Assembly (NCBI GenBank): GCA_037951165.1
Contig: JBBDHG010000061.1
Coordinates: 2,509,001 to 2,573,000 of the forward strand
Length of the DNA: 64,000 nt
Source: Lophius americanus
Lineage: Eukaryota > Chordata > Actinopteri > Lophiiformes > Lophiidae
Reading direction: 5' to 3'
The position numbers and the translations under genes were made by a program. Below, in pieces: positions 1 through 11,080 of the stretch (position 1 is its first letter; each line of letters begins with the position of its first letter). Below the pieces are notes generated by a model. That model saw nothing but the letters and a program-made list of their open reading frames with translations, searched no databases and had not been told where the DNA came from.

Positions 1-104
1 TTGATGTGTAATTAGTTCCTTTGGTATCTAATATATACTGTATCATTTTTATTTTTGTAACAAAAGGAGACATTATCATACCAAGATCAAATGGTTCCTG
101 CCCT

Positions 105-520
105 TAGTAGTAGCATGAATTACCCCCCCCTTTGGAGTCTGGATACTGGTGGTGGTGGCTGATGACTCTGCTGTGACTGATGACCCTGATGAGTAATGAG
201 GCTGATGGACCTGCGGTGACTGGGTGGAGATGGGGAAGTGGAGGGCATGTGTACCAGTGGCATGTAAGAACTACATGAATGCACAGAATCATATTTAAAA
301 AGCCGGCAACTGGAGCACCAAGGTGTTTCACAGTTATGGGACGAATTGGCTCTTTAAATGAGCACAGCTGAAATCAATTAACACCCCAGACCTTGAAGCG
401 GGTAATAGATACTGATCATTTGTGAAAGTGAGAATAATAAAGTAGTATGAGCAGTGAGTCTTGTCCGAGTGTGCAAGAGGATAGTTTGATGGATCTTCAT
501 TAAATAATTATATTTCAGGG
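105..520 (+). repeat. Unnamed interspersed repeat, copy A
   Basis: This stretch aligns by eye with 3780-4215 and with 55984-56190. Shared landmarks, in order, are a C-run followed by CTTTGGAGTCTGGATACTGG, a TGG run, GATGACTCTGCTG, AATGAGGCTGATGGA, a GGGGAAG segment, CAGCTGAAAT, CCCAGACC, ACTGATCAT.TGTGAAAG and GTGTGCAAGAGGATAGT. No coding potential is seen. The family is not one I recognise; a non-autonomous transposon or SINE-like element is possible. Confidence 0.6.
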
Positions 521-3500
521 CGGCTACTTAGATTTTTGATTGTGATTGTGATAAAATAGATTATAACATCATATTTTTAATAGATCACCTGAAAGTATGC
601 AGGACACATCATCAGTTTTCATCGTTTTACACTTTCCATTACATGGTTTATGGCCCTGCACTTACTTCAGTATGAACTTTATGAAGTATGAAGTTTTAGT
701 CAGGGGGACGTCATGATTCCAAAGGGCACAGAGCAGATGTGTCAGTAATGAAAAATGTCACAACTTTGGCTATTAATTAAGTGAGTCCTTGTTCTCTCTG
801 CACATTTGATAGTCTGTTGTTGCTTTCTTATTTATTTTACAGGAATATAAGCAGAAGTGGCAAAAGTCTGCACATTCTTTACTCAAGCTGAAATGCAGTT
901 AAAAGTTTAAATAAAGACTAGTAAAAGTAGAAGATTTAATCAACGTCTTTACCCGAATGAGAGGGAAAAAGTGCAGACCCTGAGATTTATCAAAGTATTA
1001 TAGTAAAAAGTAGCTCATGAAGGACATCTCTATTGATTGGGTTCTGTGCAACGCTTGCTGAAGTTCATGCTGTATTGATATAATATTAATATAATATTAA
1101 TTGTAGCGATTAAGAACTAACTAACAAAAGTGGATTGACTTCACATCTTTTTCTCCTGGTCGATTTCCCACCGACAGCTGATCTGGGGTTTGATTTTGTT
1201 TGTTGTGTGTGACATGCATCGAGTCAACAGTCTGTTCTTTTTTTAATGTCCGATCTATTTAAGTTGAACTCCATCTTGATGTCGCGAAAGTATACAATAA
1301 TGCAAAATAAAAGTAATCTATTAATTTGAAGAGTCTATTTTTAAGACTGAGAAGGGCAGATATTTGGGTTAAAATGAAAAAAGTTGTCTTTTAAAAAACA
1401 AGTAAAGCACAGATACCTTAAAACACAAAGTGCAGTACAGTACAGTACTTCCAACCTCTGAATTCGTGCTTGTGTTTGTATTTGTCCGTATAATCACGCA
1501 CACACAAATATTATGTTTCCTCTGTCAACTTGTAGTCACACTTCCTTCAAATCCATTCTCATTATAATTCGAATTATGCTATGAAGCGCAACTAAATTAC
1601 CAAGGGCACAGACAAGAAAAAGACAAACAGGAAAACAGGTTACCATTTTGTTGTTTTCAGCTACACAGTTTGATCAAAAATAAACAAAGAAATGAGACCT
1701 AGGGTGATAAAGAAATATCATATGCGTGCAACCCCAGGTATTTACTGTGTTTTTCGCTGCAAGCCGTTGAAAATCAGTGGTAAAATGGGAAATCCATTGA
1801 GTGTGAGTTTTTTGAATGTATGCATATTGCCTGTAGATGATTAACGCTATGTCATCTGTTTCGAAGTTTTTTCCTCAGTAGACTTGAAATCAAACATGCC
1901 AGATTAAATGACAAAGCAAACAGATGTGTGTCTCTCCGTAATGTGAGAAAACAGGGATGAGGTAAACAGATCTAATAAAAGAGACAGTATGGTGGCAATA
2001 AGCTGACTTAAGTGAGCTTGATTCCATCTATTAACACTGTTTTCTCTTTTATTACCCGGAGATGAATTGCAACCCATAGCAAAAGCGGTACAAAATGAAA
2101 TAAGATTTAAATGAATTTGCTACGTCATTAAATAGGATTTAAATTAATTTGCTTGAATCATTCAGACCTATTTATATGCAGGCGAGGCCATCAAAATCAG
2201 CATAGTCACAAATGTGTGTAGGACTTGAATAGTTGTTGCAATGTATAGTTTTTCCTCAATGTTTTCAGCGTATGCATAGACCAGTGGTTCCATTGAAAGC
2301 CAAGTCATGAGGTGACAAAGAATCTGTTAAGGTTTTACAGCAATCTGCTCACCGGTGGAATATTGGTTGTATTCCAAGTGCCTGGAGTACATCAAACATA
2401 TGGCAAAACAGCTGCTGCTGTACCAAAGATAAGCTAATCTCTCCATCATGTTATATGAGAGAGCGGAGAGCCACGCTGCACACACCGTTCTCCATAGGCT
2501 TTTCACTGCGTGTCAGACTCCGAAGCTATCTGCCACTTTGAAAAGGGTAGCCGGAGGGGGGTAAGAAACACAGAAAGAGAGAGAAAGATATAAGTAAGGA
2601 AAGGGTTAATAAGGTGGTAGAGTGAATATAAATGAATGAGTACAAGTTAAAGTAAAAAGGATGAAAACATGAAAGGCTGTTGCGTTTGAACATGATCTCC
2701 TTGGAGACTTATGCCTTAAGGGAATACTATGATCACCGCTGTGTGTGTGAGTGTGTGTCACTGTGGGTGGTGTCTGTATAACATATCACATGTTTAATTT
2801 ATGAATACTCTAAGCTGACAGTTACAGCGGTTGGAGAATAACAACAAGTTACGATTTCGGAAGTTCTTATTTCACCGTCATAGTATTGCTTTTTTGGGGG
2901 AAACTGCGAGGAATGAAGCATTTATCGACTAATAGTGTATTTATGTTTCTGTAATACTAAAATAATAATAATTTATTTAATCATTCAGTTTACTGTGATT
3001 TTTTCTTTTGCAAATGTCAGGGGCCCTTATCTCCAAACCAAAGTACTATTGTCTGCTCAGGAAATAAAGAATAAGCTAAAGAGGGGATTTGGACAAATAA
3101 AGTTCCAACTTACAACAACTAATACTCACTACAACTCTTCAAAAAAATAAGGATATTTCTTCTTCTTTTTTTTATGGTAATGTTGTTAGGGAACATGATA
3201 CAAAGCCAACCGAAAAATATTTACTTTCACCATCTGTTGATAGTACCAGCAATGGCAGATTTTTTCTAAATCAGGCGCAGCTCTTAGGGCCCAAGTATAT
3301 GTCCAAAATCCATATTCATGCCCTTATTTGGTATGATGAACATATTTTACAAGTAATTCCTTGTTTACTATTGGCTCACAGTTTGGCAAAAAAAATTAAA
3401 AACTATAAGCATGGTGCTGGTGATTTCACCTTTTTGCTGGGGGGAATTTAGCCACACTGCCGGATTTATAATATTTCCATCCAATAGGATATTATGACAT

Positions 3501-3779
3501 GATGATAGAACACTTCAGCAGCCAATCATATTTCAGATGGAACCAGTATCTGTCTAGTCCAGTCCCTGCATCCACAAATGAGCACCATAAAAAAGCAAAG
3601 GATTGTAAAAACTAAAGCGATGTGATGTTTCTTTGTAAGGTAAGCTCTGGTCATTACAAATAATCAATAGTTTAACGAGGAAAGGCAAACTGAAGAAAAA
3701 TATTAATTATTTATTACTGCAGATGATGCGTGCTAATAAGTTTATTAAAAAATGTTGTTGCATTTATACTCTTTTGGGA

Positions 3780-4215
3780 GATTGAGATCAAAGAGTCTCT
3801 GCCATGGGCAGCAGAAAGCGAATACCCCACTTTTGAAATCTGAATACTGGTGGTGGTGGATGATGACTCTGCTGATGCTTATGAACAATGAGGCGGAGGT
3901 GGGGAAGTTAACGAGCAGTATGAAAGAACTCCATGAGGGGAAAGAGAGTCATATTTAGCTGATTACAGCAGCTGATGGTGATGGGCCAAGCATGCAGGTG
4001 TGAAACAGTGATTAAAGGGGTGAGGCTACCTGAATGAGTGCAGCTGATATTAATCCCCAGACCCAGACAGTAGAGCAGGTAATTGAGACTGATCATGTGT
4101 GAAAGGTGAGGATAATGGAGTGGAATAAGCAGTAATTGTGGGCCAAGTGTGCAGGAGGATAGTCTTTCTGATTGAACTTTTGATAGATCTCCATTTTGAA
4201 TCTTGTGTTGTAATA
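3780..4215 (+). repeat. Unnamed interspersed repeat, copy B
   Basis: Second copy of the repeat at about 105-520, in the same orientation and the most complete of the three. It opens with AGTCTCTGCCATGGGCAGCA, then runs through ATACTGGTGGTGGTGG, GATGACTCTGCTGATG, CAATGAGGCGGAGG, GAGTCATATT, CAGCTGATGGTGATG, CCCAGACCCAGACAG, ACTGATCATGTGTGAAAG and AAGTGTGCAGGAGGATAGTC, and ends near GATAGATCTCCAT. Divergence from copy A is substantial, which suggests an old family. Confidence 0.6.
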
Positions 4216-5218
4216 GCTAATTTCAACATATTGCTAAATAGCACTTTAAATTAATTAGAAGTCCTTATTAAGACAGACATTTTCAAGAAAATATCAAACA
4301 ACATTGATCATCTCAGAGAAGTTGTGGGGATAATTCTTGCAGTACTACATTCTCCAGTGCTTCTTGGAATGTGTTCTTTCTTTTTACTTACTGGATGGTA
4401 AATTTTTGTATATTCAGCTCAATCAGGACTACTGACAGCATTGAAATGTGGCAATTGTGTAATCCATTGTGAATGCGCTGCTCATGGCATGGTAAAATTG
4501 GGAAATGAGAGTGTGGAATGAAAATTGTTTTATTCAATTTCCGCTTGCCAATCCTTACTGAAGTGTTGTGTTGGTTGCCTGGTAACTGTAATACTCAGAT
4601 ACAAGTGCAGAGAGTGTAGCGTATAGGACCACACTATTTTTTTTTCATGCTGCTTATGTTCTCTTGTTCTCTCTCCATCTCCTTTTCACCCTGTCTTCGT
4701 TCAGATGTTATTGTTATGAGTCATAGTTCGAAAAATACAGAAAATTTAAATATTTCAGGATCTGTTTTGAACTATTTTCAAGAGTTACCCTTGTCCTACC
4801 ATATTAACATACCATATCTTCCCAATAAACCACAAGACAGAATTATAAGAAATTGTATGCATGTTTAATATGGGCCTTTAACGTGTGTTTCCCTTTTTTC
4901 AATTGTTTTATTCAGTTTCCTTATTTTTCCATTTTAGAGCATTTGAACTTGAAGCTTATGGTCTAATAGCACACAATTACTTGTTTCCAGTTATGAGGTT
5001 GTTTGTGTCTCGGATTCCAATTTTCTACTTCATATTGCACGGGAGAGATCGTAGAGTCACGGTTGTGACAGGAAACACACACCTTAACCACAGGGGAGAA
5101 TGGCAGTGAAAGAGTGAGGTCAGAATTTGCTAAAGGAATATTTCACAGAACCATCAGTGTCACGTAGAAAGCCATGTTGGTGGAGATGTGACAGTCACTG
5201 CCCCACTCTCTTTTGGTC

Positions 5219-5239
5219 CCTGTGTTTGTGTTTGTGTGT

Positions 5240-5320
<81 letters not shown>

Positions 5321-5325
5321 TGTGT

Positions 5326-5398
<73 letters not shown>

Positions 5399-5413
5399 TG
5401 TGTGTTTGCATGT
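5219..5413 (+). repeat. Long (TG)n microsatellite
   Basis: About 195 bp of nearly pure TG dinucleotide with a few TTTG and TCTG interruptions that split it into blocks. Open frames on both strands over this stretch are artefacts of the repeat (Cys-Val or His-Thr runs). It is deep in the 5' intron. Alternating purine-pyrimidine DNA of this length can adopt a left-handed conformation, but no function is implied. Confidence 0.97.
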
Positions 5414-6846
5414 GTAGAAAGAATCACTATTCCAATATGTAAATGATTATTTTGTTAATTTGTTCCTCTTGCTTGTCCTGACACAAATGATGCGAGTGAC
5501 ATTTGAGAATTGACACAGCATGACATGAAATAATGGTTCCCCCAATTTATTTTACCCTTACCTTAATTTTGCTTCTTGCAAAGCCTTGAAACATTACTAA
5601 CAAAACATCTTAAGATCCAGATTTGATAGGACCTGATGGAATCAAAACATTTATGCGAGAGCCTTTAGCGTAATCTGACTCCTTAGCGCCGGCTATTCAC
5701 CATTTCAGTGAATTTAAACAGCATTTTGACCAGCCTGAAAGCATATTCTACATATGTTGTGTACGGGGAATGTGTTTTATTAATAAAATAAAGCGGAAAG
5801 CACTTTTTTTCTTTTTTTATAACCTTCAGACTCAAGCACCTCCAGTTAGATTCCTTTTGTTCTTCATCTCATTCTTTTTCTGGCGGTGTCTTGTTGAGCT
5901 GCACAGGTTTCAGGCTCACTGGCGGCATTTCAATAGATCCATCAATTTGGCAAAGCAGTGTGTGTGAAGCATAAGACCAATTCCCTTGGGATTACACGGG
6001 CAACTACATACACATACACACACTAATAGACAATATATGGTGTTTGTTGGGCCTTCCTTGTTTTTACCAGGAGGATGTCGGAGGGGTGATGCGATTGTTG
6101 TTGTTTAGCTCCTCTGTGATCTGGTTCCCGTTGTTTTTATACATGGCTTTCTATCATCAGTGTGGCTTTCAATAAGCTTTTAGTTGTACTGCCGCATCAT
6201 GGCACATTCTCTGCATGACATCAGCTCTGTTTGTGCTACTCCTCAATGATTACAGTGCTGTCAGTCACTGACTAATATGATGCATCAGTGTGTGAATACA
6301 TGACTATAGTCTATCCTGAGCTTTCACTCTCTTTCTCCATCTCTCTCTCTCGCTCTCTCGCACGCACACGGTCAATTCCTCATTTCAACCGCATTCACAA
6401 ACAATTTTAGCCATGTAAGCATTGGTTAAAAATAAGACAACGATCATTTGAATGTTAATATAATTCGTAATTTCAATTTAAAATCAAATTAAACACAGCA
6501 TTCTTTAATCTGCAACATGATATCTACAGTGCCCACAATCAAGCTAATTTGAAAGAAATCAGATTCCTTGCATGATCCAGATGATGTAATGCGACTAATT
6601 AAAACGTGCCTCACTGTATAGTCTCAATTTACTGATGAGCTAAATCTGGACATTTTATTTCAGGGTTGAACGATTGCAACGCTTTTGATTGACATTCAAG
6701 ATAAAGACATGCCGTTTCTGCGTATGCACAACAGGCACGCTGTTCTTCTTGCAGTTATCTAATCTCTGTCCTCCTTTTTCTTCTGTTTCCTGCCAACTGC
6801 TTCCTTTGCTGTCCATCCAATCTTTCTTATCTACTTGGCGCTCCAG

Positions 6847-6873
6847 TGATGGCTTCAAAAGGCAAAGTGCGAG
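6847..6873 (+). CDS. cadm2: CADM2-type 27-nt microexon (cassette)
   Basis: The acceptor is a long pyrimidine-rich stretch ending TTGGCGCTCCAG. The donor is GAG followed by GTGAGT, a perfect consensus. The exon is 27 nt with phase 1 on both sides, so it can be included or skipped without a frameshift. With a G from the preceding exon it reads V-M-A-S-K-G-K-V-R and joins exon 2 as VRGVSGQYPL. Human CADM2 has isoforms with a nine-residue AAASKNKVK insert at exactly this point between the signal peptide and GSQGQFPL (recalled, not searched). The same length, phase, place and the shared ASK-KV core make this a strong assignment. The insert adds basic residues at the mature N terminus ahead of Ig1. 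Whether it is used in this species needs transcript data. Confidence 0.82.
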
Positions 6874-7254
6874 GTGAGTTGTGCCTGTGTAACCCTAAAT
6901 TGCTTTAGCTGCTTTCTCGCACTAACTACATAGCTGCAGTCATTTTTCCTCATTCTGGCTGAAATCTTTCTAATTCCAGATTTCATGTCAACTTTATGCA
7001 TTGGATTGGATCTTATAGAGTCTGATAACTACGTACGCCAATGTATTTAATCGGAACAGTTGTGGGAAACAAGAAAAAAGCTTTCTGCCAACCTCTGATG
7101 CTTTGGAATCCTTCACCGGCTTCTGTATTGTGTCTGTTGATGTTCTTTTGAAAAATATGCCATATTCGTTAAATCGTAATCCGTCGGTTACATTAGCGCA
7201 TCTCTTTGGGTTGTTTTACTTTGGCCGTTTATTTCAATATCTGACTTTATTTAT

Positions 7255-7395
7255 CCCATTGTAATACAAATACATACATTATATACAGTACATTTTGACC
7301 CATCCCTGAGGGACCAGTGGGCAGCCCCTGTGAAGAGCCCACTGGTCCCTCAGGGTTTCGCTCTCTATCCACTGAGCAAAAGCCACCCCCGATAT
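7255..7395 (-). repeat. Fish interspersed repeat fragment with internal inverted repeat
   Basis: Contains the familiar fish repeat wording TTTGACCCATCCC, GGGACCAGTGGGCAGCCC and CTATCCACTGAGCAAAAGCC, which in other fish genomes belongs to a SINE-like or tRNA-derived repeat. The middle holds CCCTGAGGGACCAGTGGGC at 7304-7322 and its exact reverse complement at 7337-7355 with a 14-nt loop. The class assignment is from memory; the inverted repeat is seen directly. Confidence 0.55.
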
Positions 7396-7597
7396 CGCAT
7401 AAAGTTATTTTAGTTGGAGGCATTGTTATGTGGTAGATTTATCAGAAATACCAAGTTCAACGACGTTTGCCGGTGGTAATTCTCCCGTTTGTTTGTCCAT
7501 TGTTCTGTGGTAACTGAAGGTGGTGGTGATATACTTTTGTTGTTATGGGTTTGATTTGTGTAATAGGTGTCTTGGTTTTCCATTCCATTTTCTAACA

Positions 7598-7775
7598 CTT
7601 CTCCGGGGTCGGTCGCATTAGCACTAGGCTAAGAAGGGCATTCCAGAAGTTCCTCTCCCCAGCAAAACTCTTCAGCTCATCCTGGGGGATTGTGAGGCAC
7701 TCCTACCCAGCTGAGATATGTAGTGAGTTCCGGGTCTAACCTGGGGTCTCCCCACAGCTTGACATGCCGGGCAAA
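7598..7775 (-). mobile_element. Decayed non-LTR retrotransposon 3' segment
   Basis: The + strand carries GGGGTCGGTCGCATTAGCACT, AAGAAGGGCATTCCAG, TCCTCTCCCCAGC and CTCATCCTGGGGGATTG. This is the antisense of a common fish LINE tail that codes for a C-terminal motif resembling REVWASLLRLLPPRP. The copy is short and diverged, with no open frame. A related scrap lies at 53850-53945. The clade is uncertain. Confidence 0.55.
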
Positions 7776-10091
7776 GCTTCAGTTGATGTTGCCTTATTAC
7801 GTTTTTTTTGGTCTTGTTTGTATTGTTCGTTAATTTCAGACTGTCCAAGAGCCACTAATGTTTAATTATTTGATTTGATCCAGGTCAGCCTTTAAGCTGC
7901 CATCTTGCATTTTCTCAGTTTGTTAGCCGAGAACAGAAGACCACACTCAGAAAATAATTTGTTTGATTATTTGCAGGGTACAACTTCTCTTTTTATCGGT
8001 TCATGAAAAGGTTGACACTACCCTTCTGCAAACGCCCGAATAAGTTGTTTCTTTGGACCATTTTCTTTTGATTGGGTTTTTTATTATTCAATTTTAATTA
8101 AAATACTTGCAGTACATGTGAAGCAAATCAGTGATTGATGCTAGTGTTTGTATCCTTCCTGATTTTGTATTTTTATTTTTTTTGAGTTCAGCGATAATTT
8201 GACTTTTTTTTTAAGAGGTAGGGATGTTTTAGTCATAGAGCATTTTTTAATTGCATTCTAGCTTTCAATATGTTTGGTAAACACACTAAACTAATCTACA
8301 CTTTTTTTTCACATCACCAACAAAATAGTGGCAAACGGATTTTCATTTCAGAATATTTCCTGATTCTGAAATGATTGGGCCATCACAACACAAAGCTCAT
8401 CTAATGCCAATATCAACTGATAGCGGTTTTCACATTTGCCTGTAAATTAATCAAGATCATAAACAATGGAAAAGAAAGTCTAAGGTCATCAGATTAATAA
8501 CTGAGAATATAACTTGGCTATAGTGCCCTTTACTACAGCCAGACTGTGGAAAGGTGGCAGTAAATTACAGTGATCACAATCTCCTCCATCATTCCCTGTG
8601 TCTGTTGGATGGCATTGAGAGGGGATTACAGATCGGAGGGAGTCAGAGAGGAGAGGCAGAGTGTTTATTTGAGAGGAGATAACGTAGTTTCATTCAGTGG
8701 TGTGCTTCAGTAAATATGCCTCTCCAAACTACAAATTTGGTCAACCACGACTAGAATCAGGATGTAATAAAAGGTCAAATTAAAGGATAAGCAATGTTGG
8801 TATATGAATAAATCTAATTGTATTAAAAAAATCAATTAAATGCAGCCATGTTGATGATTTATTGAAATGGAGAGAGCATTCCCTTAAACCAGGAGGACGT
8901 CTTTAACTCTGCTGGACAAATCTGAAACATATGGTTGGGCCCTGAATCAAAAGGGAACACCTTATGGAATTTCCAAGTTGCATATTGGTGATGTTGACAA
9001 GTCCTCGGTACTTGGGCCAAATGGTCACAAAGAAAACAAAGGTGCAACAAATATATGAAATATAACAAGAAATAATTGAAATATTAGACAATATATAAAT
9101 GCACATGTGTGTAGTCTCAATACATTTCAGAATGATTGCAATAAGCAACTTAGAAGTGTAACTAATCTAGTCCCAAAGAAATGATCTAGTCCACAACAGA
9201 TAAAAAAAAATGTGTGTGCTGTAAATATTTTGAATCATAATTGAGTTGCAGATGTATTTTTAAAGAGGACGTTTCTATTTCAACATTCAAATAATAGTAA
9301 TTAAGACATATTGTACGATCCGAATAATATGTTTGCGTTATTGCACATATAGTTTGGTTATTGTGAATATTGTTATGGTAATTAGCGGTAAACCTGTAAT
9401 CATCTTGTGTTTGGCAGGTGTGAGATCTTCGCCTCTTGTTTGACGCCACATAGGAGCTGATTGTCGCTTGTTTGTTGCTTCATGGACAATATATGCTCTT
9501 TGAATTGTCCACGCAGATATGCTTTGTGAGCTTTTGTTTTGCACACGACAAACCTTTAAAAGGCAAAAAAAAGGACTTTGAATAAAAAACCATGATATAT
9601 ATTTTTATGTTTCTTTGAAATAATAATCTGTTAATTATCTATGATTAAAAAGCCACACATAAATATACACAAACGCACAAACCAATGACACTTTTGACAC
9701 GTTTGTTTAGGGAGCACAAGTGAAAAAAAAAATGTTTTCTCTTGAAACAATTAACACATATGATCCATGCACTAAAGATGTGCCATTTTCTTAATTGAGT
9801 TTTATTTTCATATATTTAGGTTGCTATTGTGACCTGCTCATGGTTTTATTGAAAATGTATTTGCTATTTATAATTTGTCGTGGCTGGAGGATATTCCATC
9901 TTGTCACGGCTCTCGTTAGGTGGGGACAAGTATACTTGGGCAGCCATTAATAAACCTGGACAGCCTGGCCATTAAAGTGTGTGTGGGAAATTCCGAGAGA
10001 TAGGGAAGATGTGGTTTTGCACTGGACCTGAAATAACAAACTAATATGAGGTAGGCAATGAGGATTTTGTTATGAGCATCACATGTAAATA

Positions 10092-10112
10092 ATATATATA
10101 TATATATATATA
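10092..10112. repeat. (TA)n microsatellite
   Basis: A pure AT/TA run of about 20 bp inside the intron between the microexon and exon 2. No other feature is attached to it. Confidence 0.9.
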
Positions 10113-10979
10113 CCTCCTGTAAAAAGCCGAATCTCCGCCTCCTTCTCCTCGGATTGTTACGTTATATCACATATTTCCCTCTATACTTAAAACGTTCCTG
10201 CTGTGTTTAAAAGTGTAATTCATTAAACCACCTCTGTCCTACGTCCGGCTCCTTCTTCTAGTAATATCTGCATCTCATTCACTGTTGACCTCCTCCTCCT
10301 TTAAAGGCCACCCACACCTGGCTGCCATCCCGTTCTATCTCCCTGTGACACTATAGAAAATCCATGGCGCCACTAATGGGGCAGCAGAGGATACATAGAT
10401 CAGATTCAAGCACATGTTTCCCTCCTACCTCTCTTGCTATTATAATAAACCGTTGGTAGGAAAACATAACAAGCCAGATAAGATTCATGCTGATCAGTGG
10501 GCAGATAAAGGCTCAGTTTGCCTCAAAGAGCCAGCTCAAGAGCGGCTGTGTGCTGAACGTGGAGATATATATGTGACTGGAGGACTGGCCGTCTAGTTAA
10601 GGGGGCTTTTTGCATATATACATTTGTGAGTATATAGTGCAGCCAGTATTCATATACAGTACCAGAAAAAATATTTTTTTCTGTATACACACTGACGGAT
10701 GGAATATTACATCAGAATAGTTTTAATCAAATTGGGTGATGTATTAGCATCTATATAATTTAGCTTAAAAATTATGTCATTAAACACGGCAGATATGTAG
10801 TTTCTACAGATGTTCAATTTTGGTCCGTTTTTGCAAAGTACACACAGTGGCCTGCTTTTAACTTGTGTCTCTGCAACTTCTAATTCAAGTATATTTATGA
10901 TATTTGTTGTAAGTTTTTAATTTATTCTGATTTTTTTTTAAATAAGAATTCAAATTCTGTTTTTTTTTGTCACTTATTT

Positions 10980-11080
10980 TGCGATGGATGGACCAAATAA
11001 ATCCTTTATTTATCACATACAGCCATACACAGCACAACATAGTGAAATTATTTGTCTGCATTTGACCCATCCCCTTATTA
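10980..11080. repeat. Fish repeat fragment (TTTGACCCATCC family)
   Basis: Reads TTTATCACATACAGCCATAC, then ATAGTGAAATTATTTGTCTG and CATTTGACCCATCC. It shares the last motif with 7290-7305 and resembles the widespread fish repeat that ends in a GTGAAAT...GCATTTGACCCATCC block. Only a fragment is present. The match is by memory and by the shared string within this window. Confidence 0.45.

Larger units (their letters stand above)
1..6846 (+). other. 5' intron of the cadm2-like gene (partial)
   Basis: AT-rich non-coding DNA upstream of the microexon. It contains two copies of an unnamed interspersed repeat (about 105-520 and 3780-4215), a long TG microsatellite at 5219-5413 and a short CT run near 6330-6362. 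Small open frames here are short and lack splice signals or recognisable domains. No first exon with a signal peptide and a phase-1 donor could be found, so exon 1 is inferred to lie outside the window. Confidence 0.75.

Noticed and set aside
2935..3150. 71-residue frame with a hydrophobic start (IIIIYLIIQFTVIFSF) as a possible signal-peptide exon
   Set aside because: No donor in phase 1 follows the hydrophobic segment, and it has no similarity to CADM signal peptides.
5127..5446. Long open frames of Cys-Val and His-Thr on both strands
   Set aside because: They are translations of the TG microsatellite and have no other support.
6756..6846. Upstream extension of the microexon, with a hydrophobic translation from an earlier CAG at 6754
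   Set aside because: The hydrophobic residues simply reflect the pyrimidine tract. No in-frame ATG lies between the stop at 6702 and 6849, and family length favours 27 nt.
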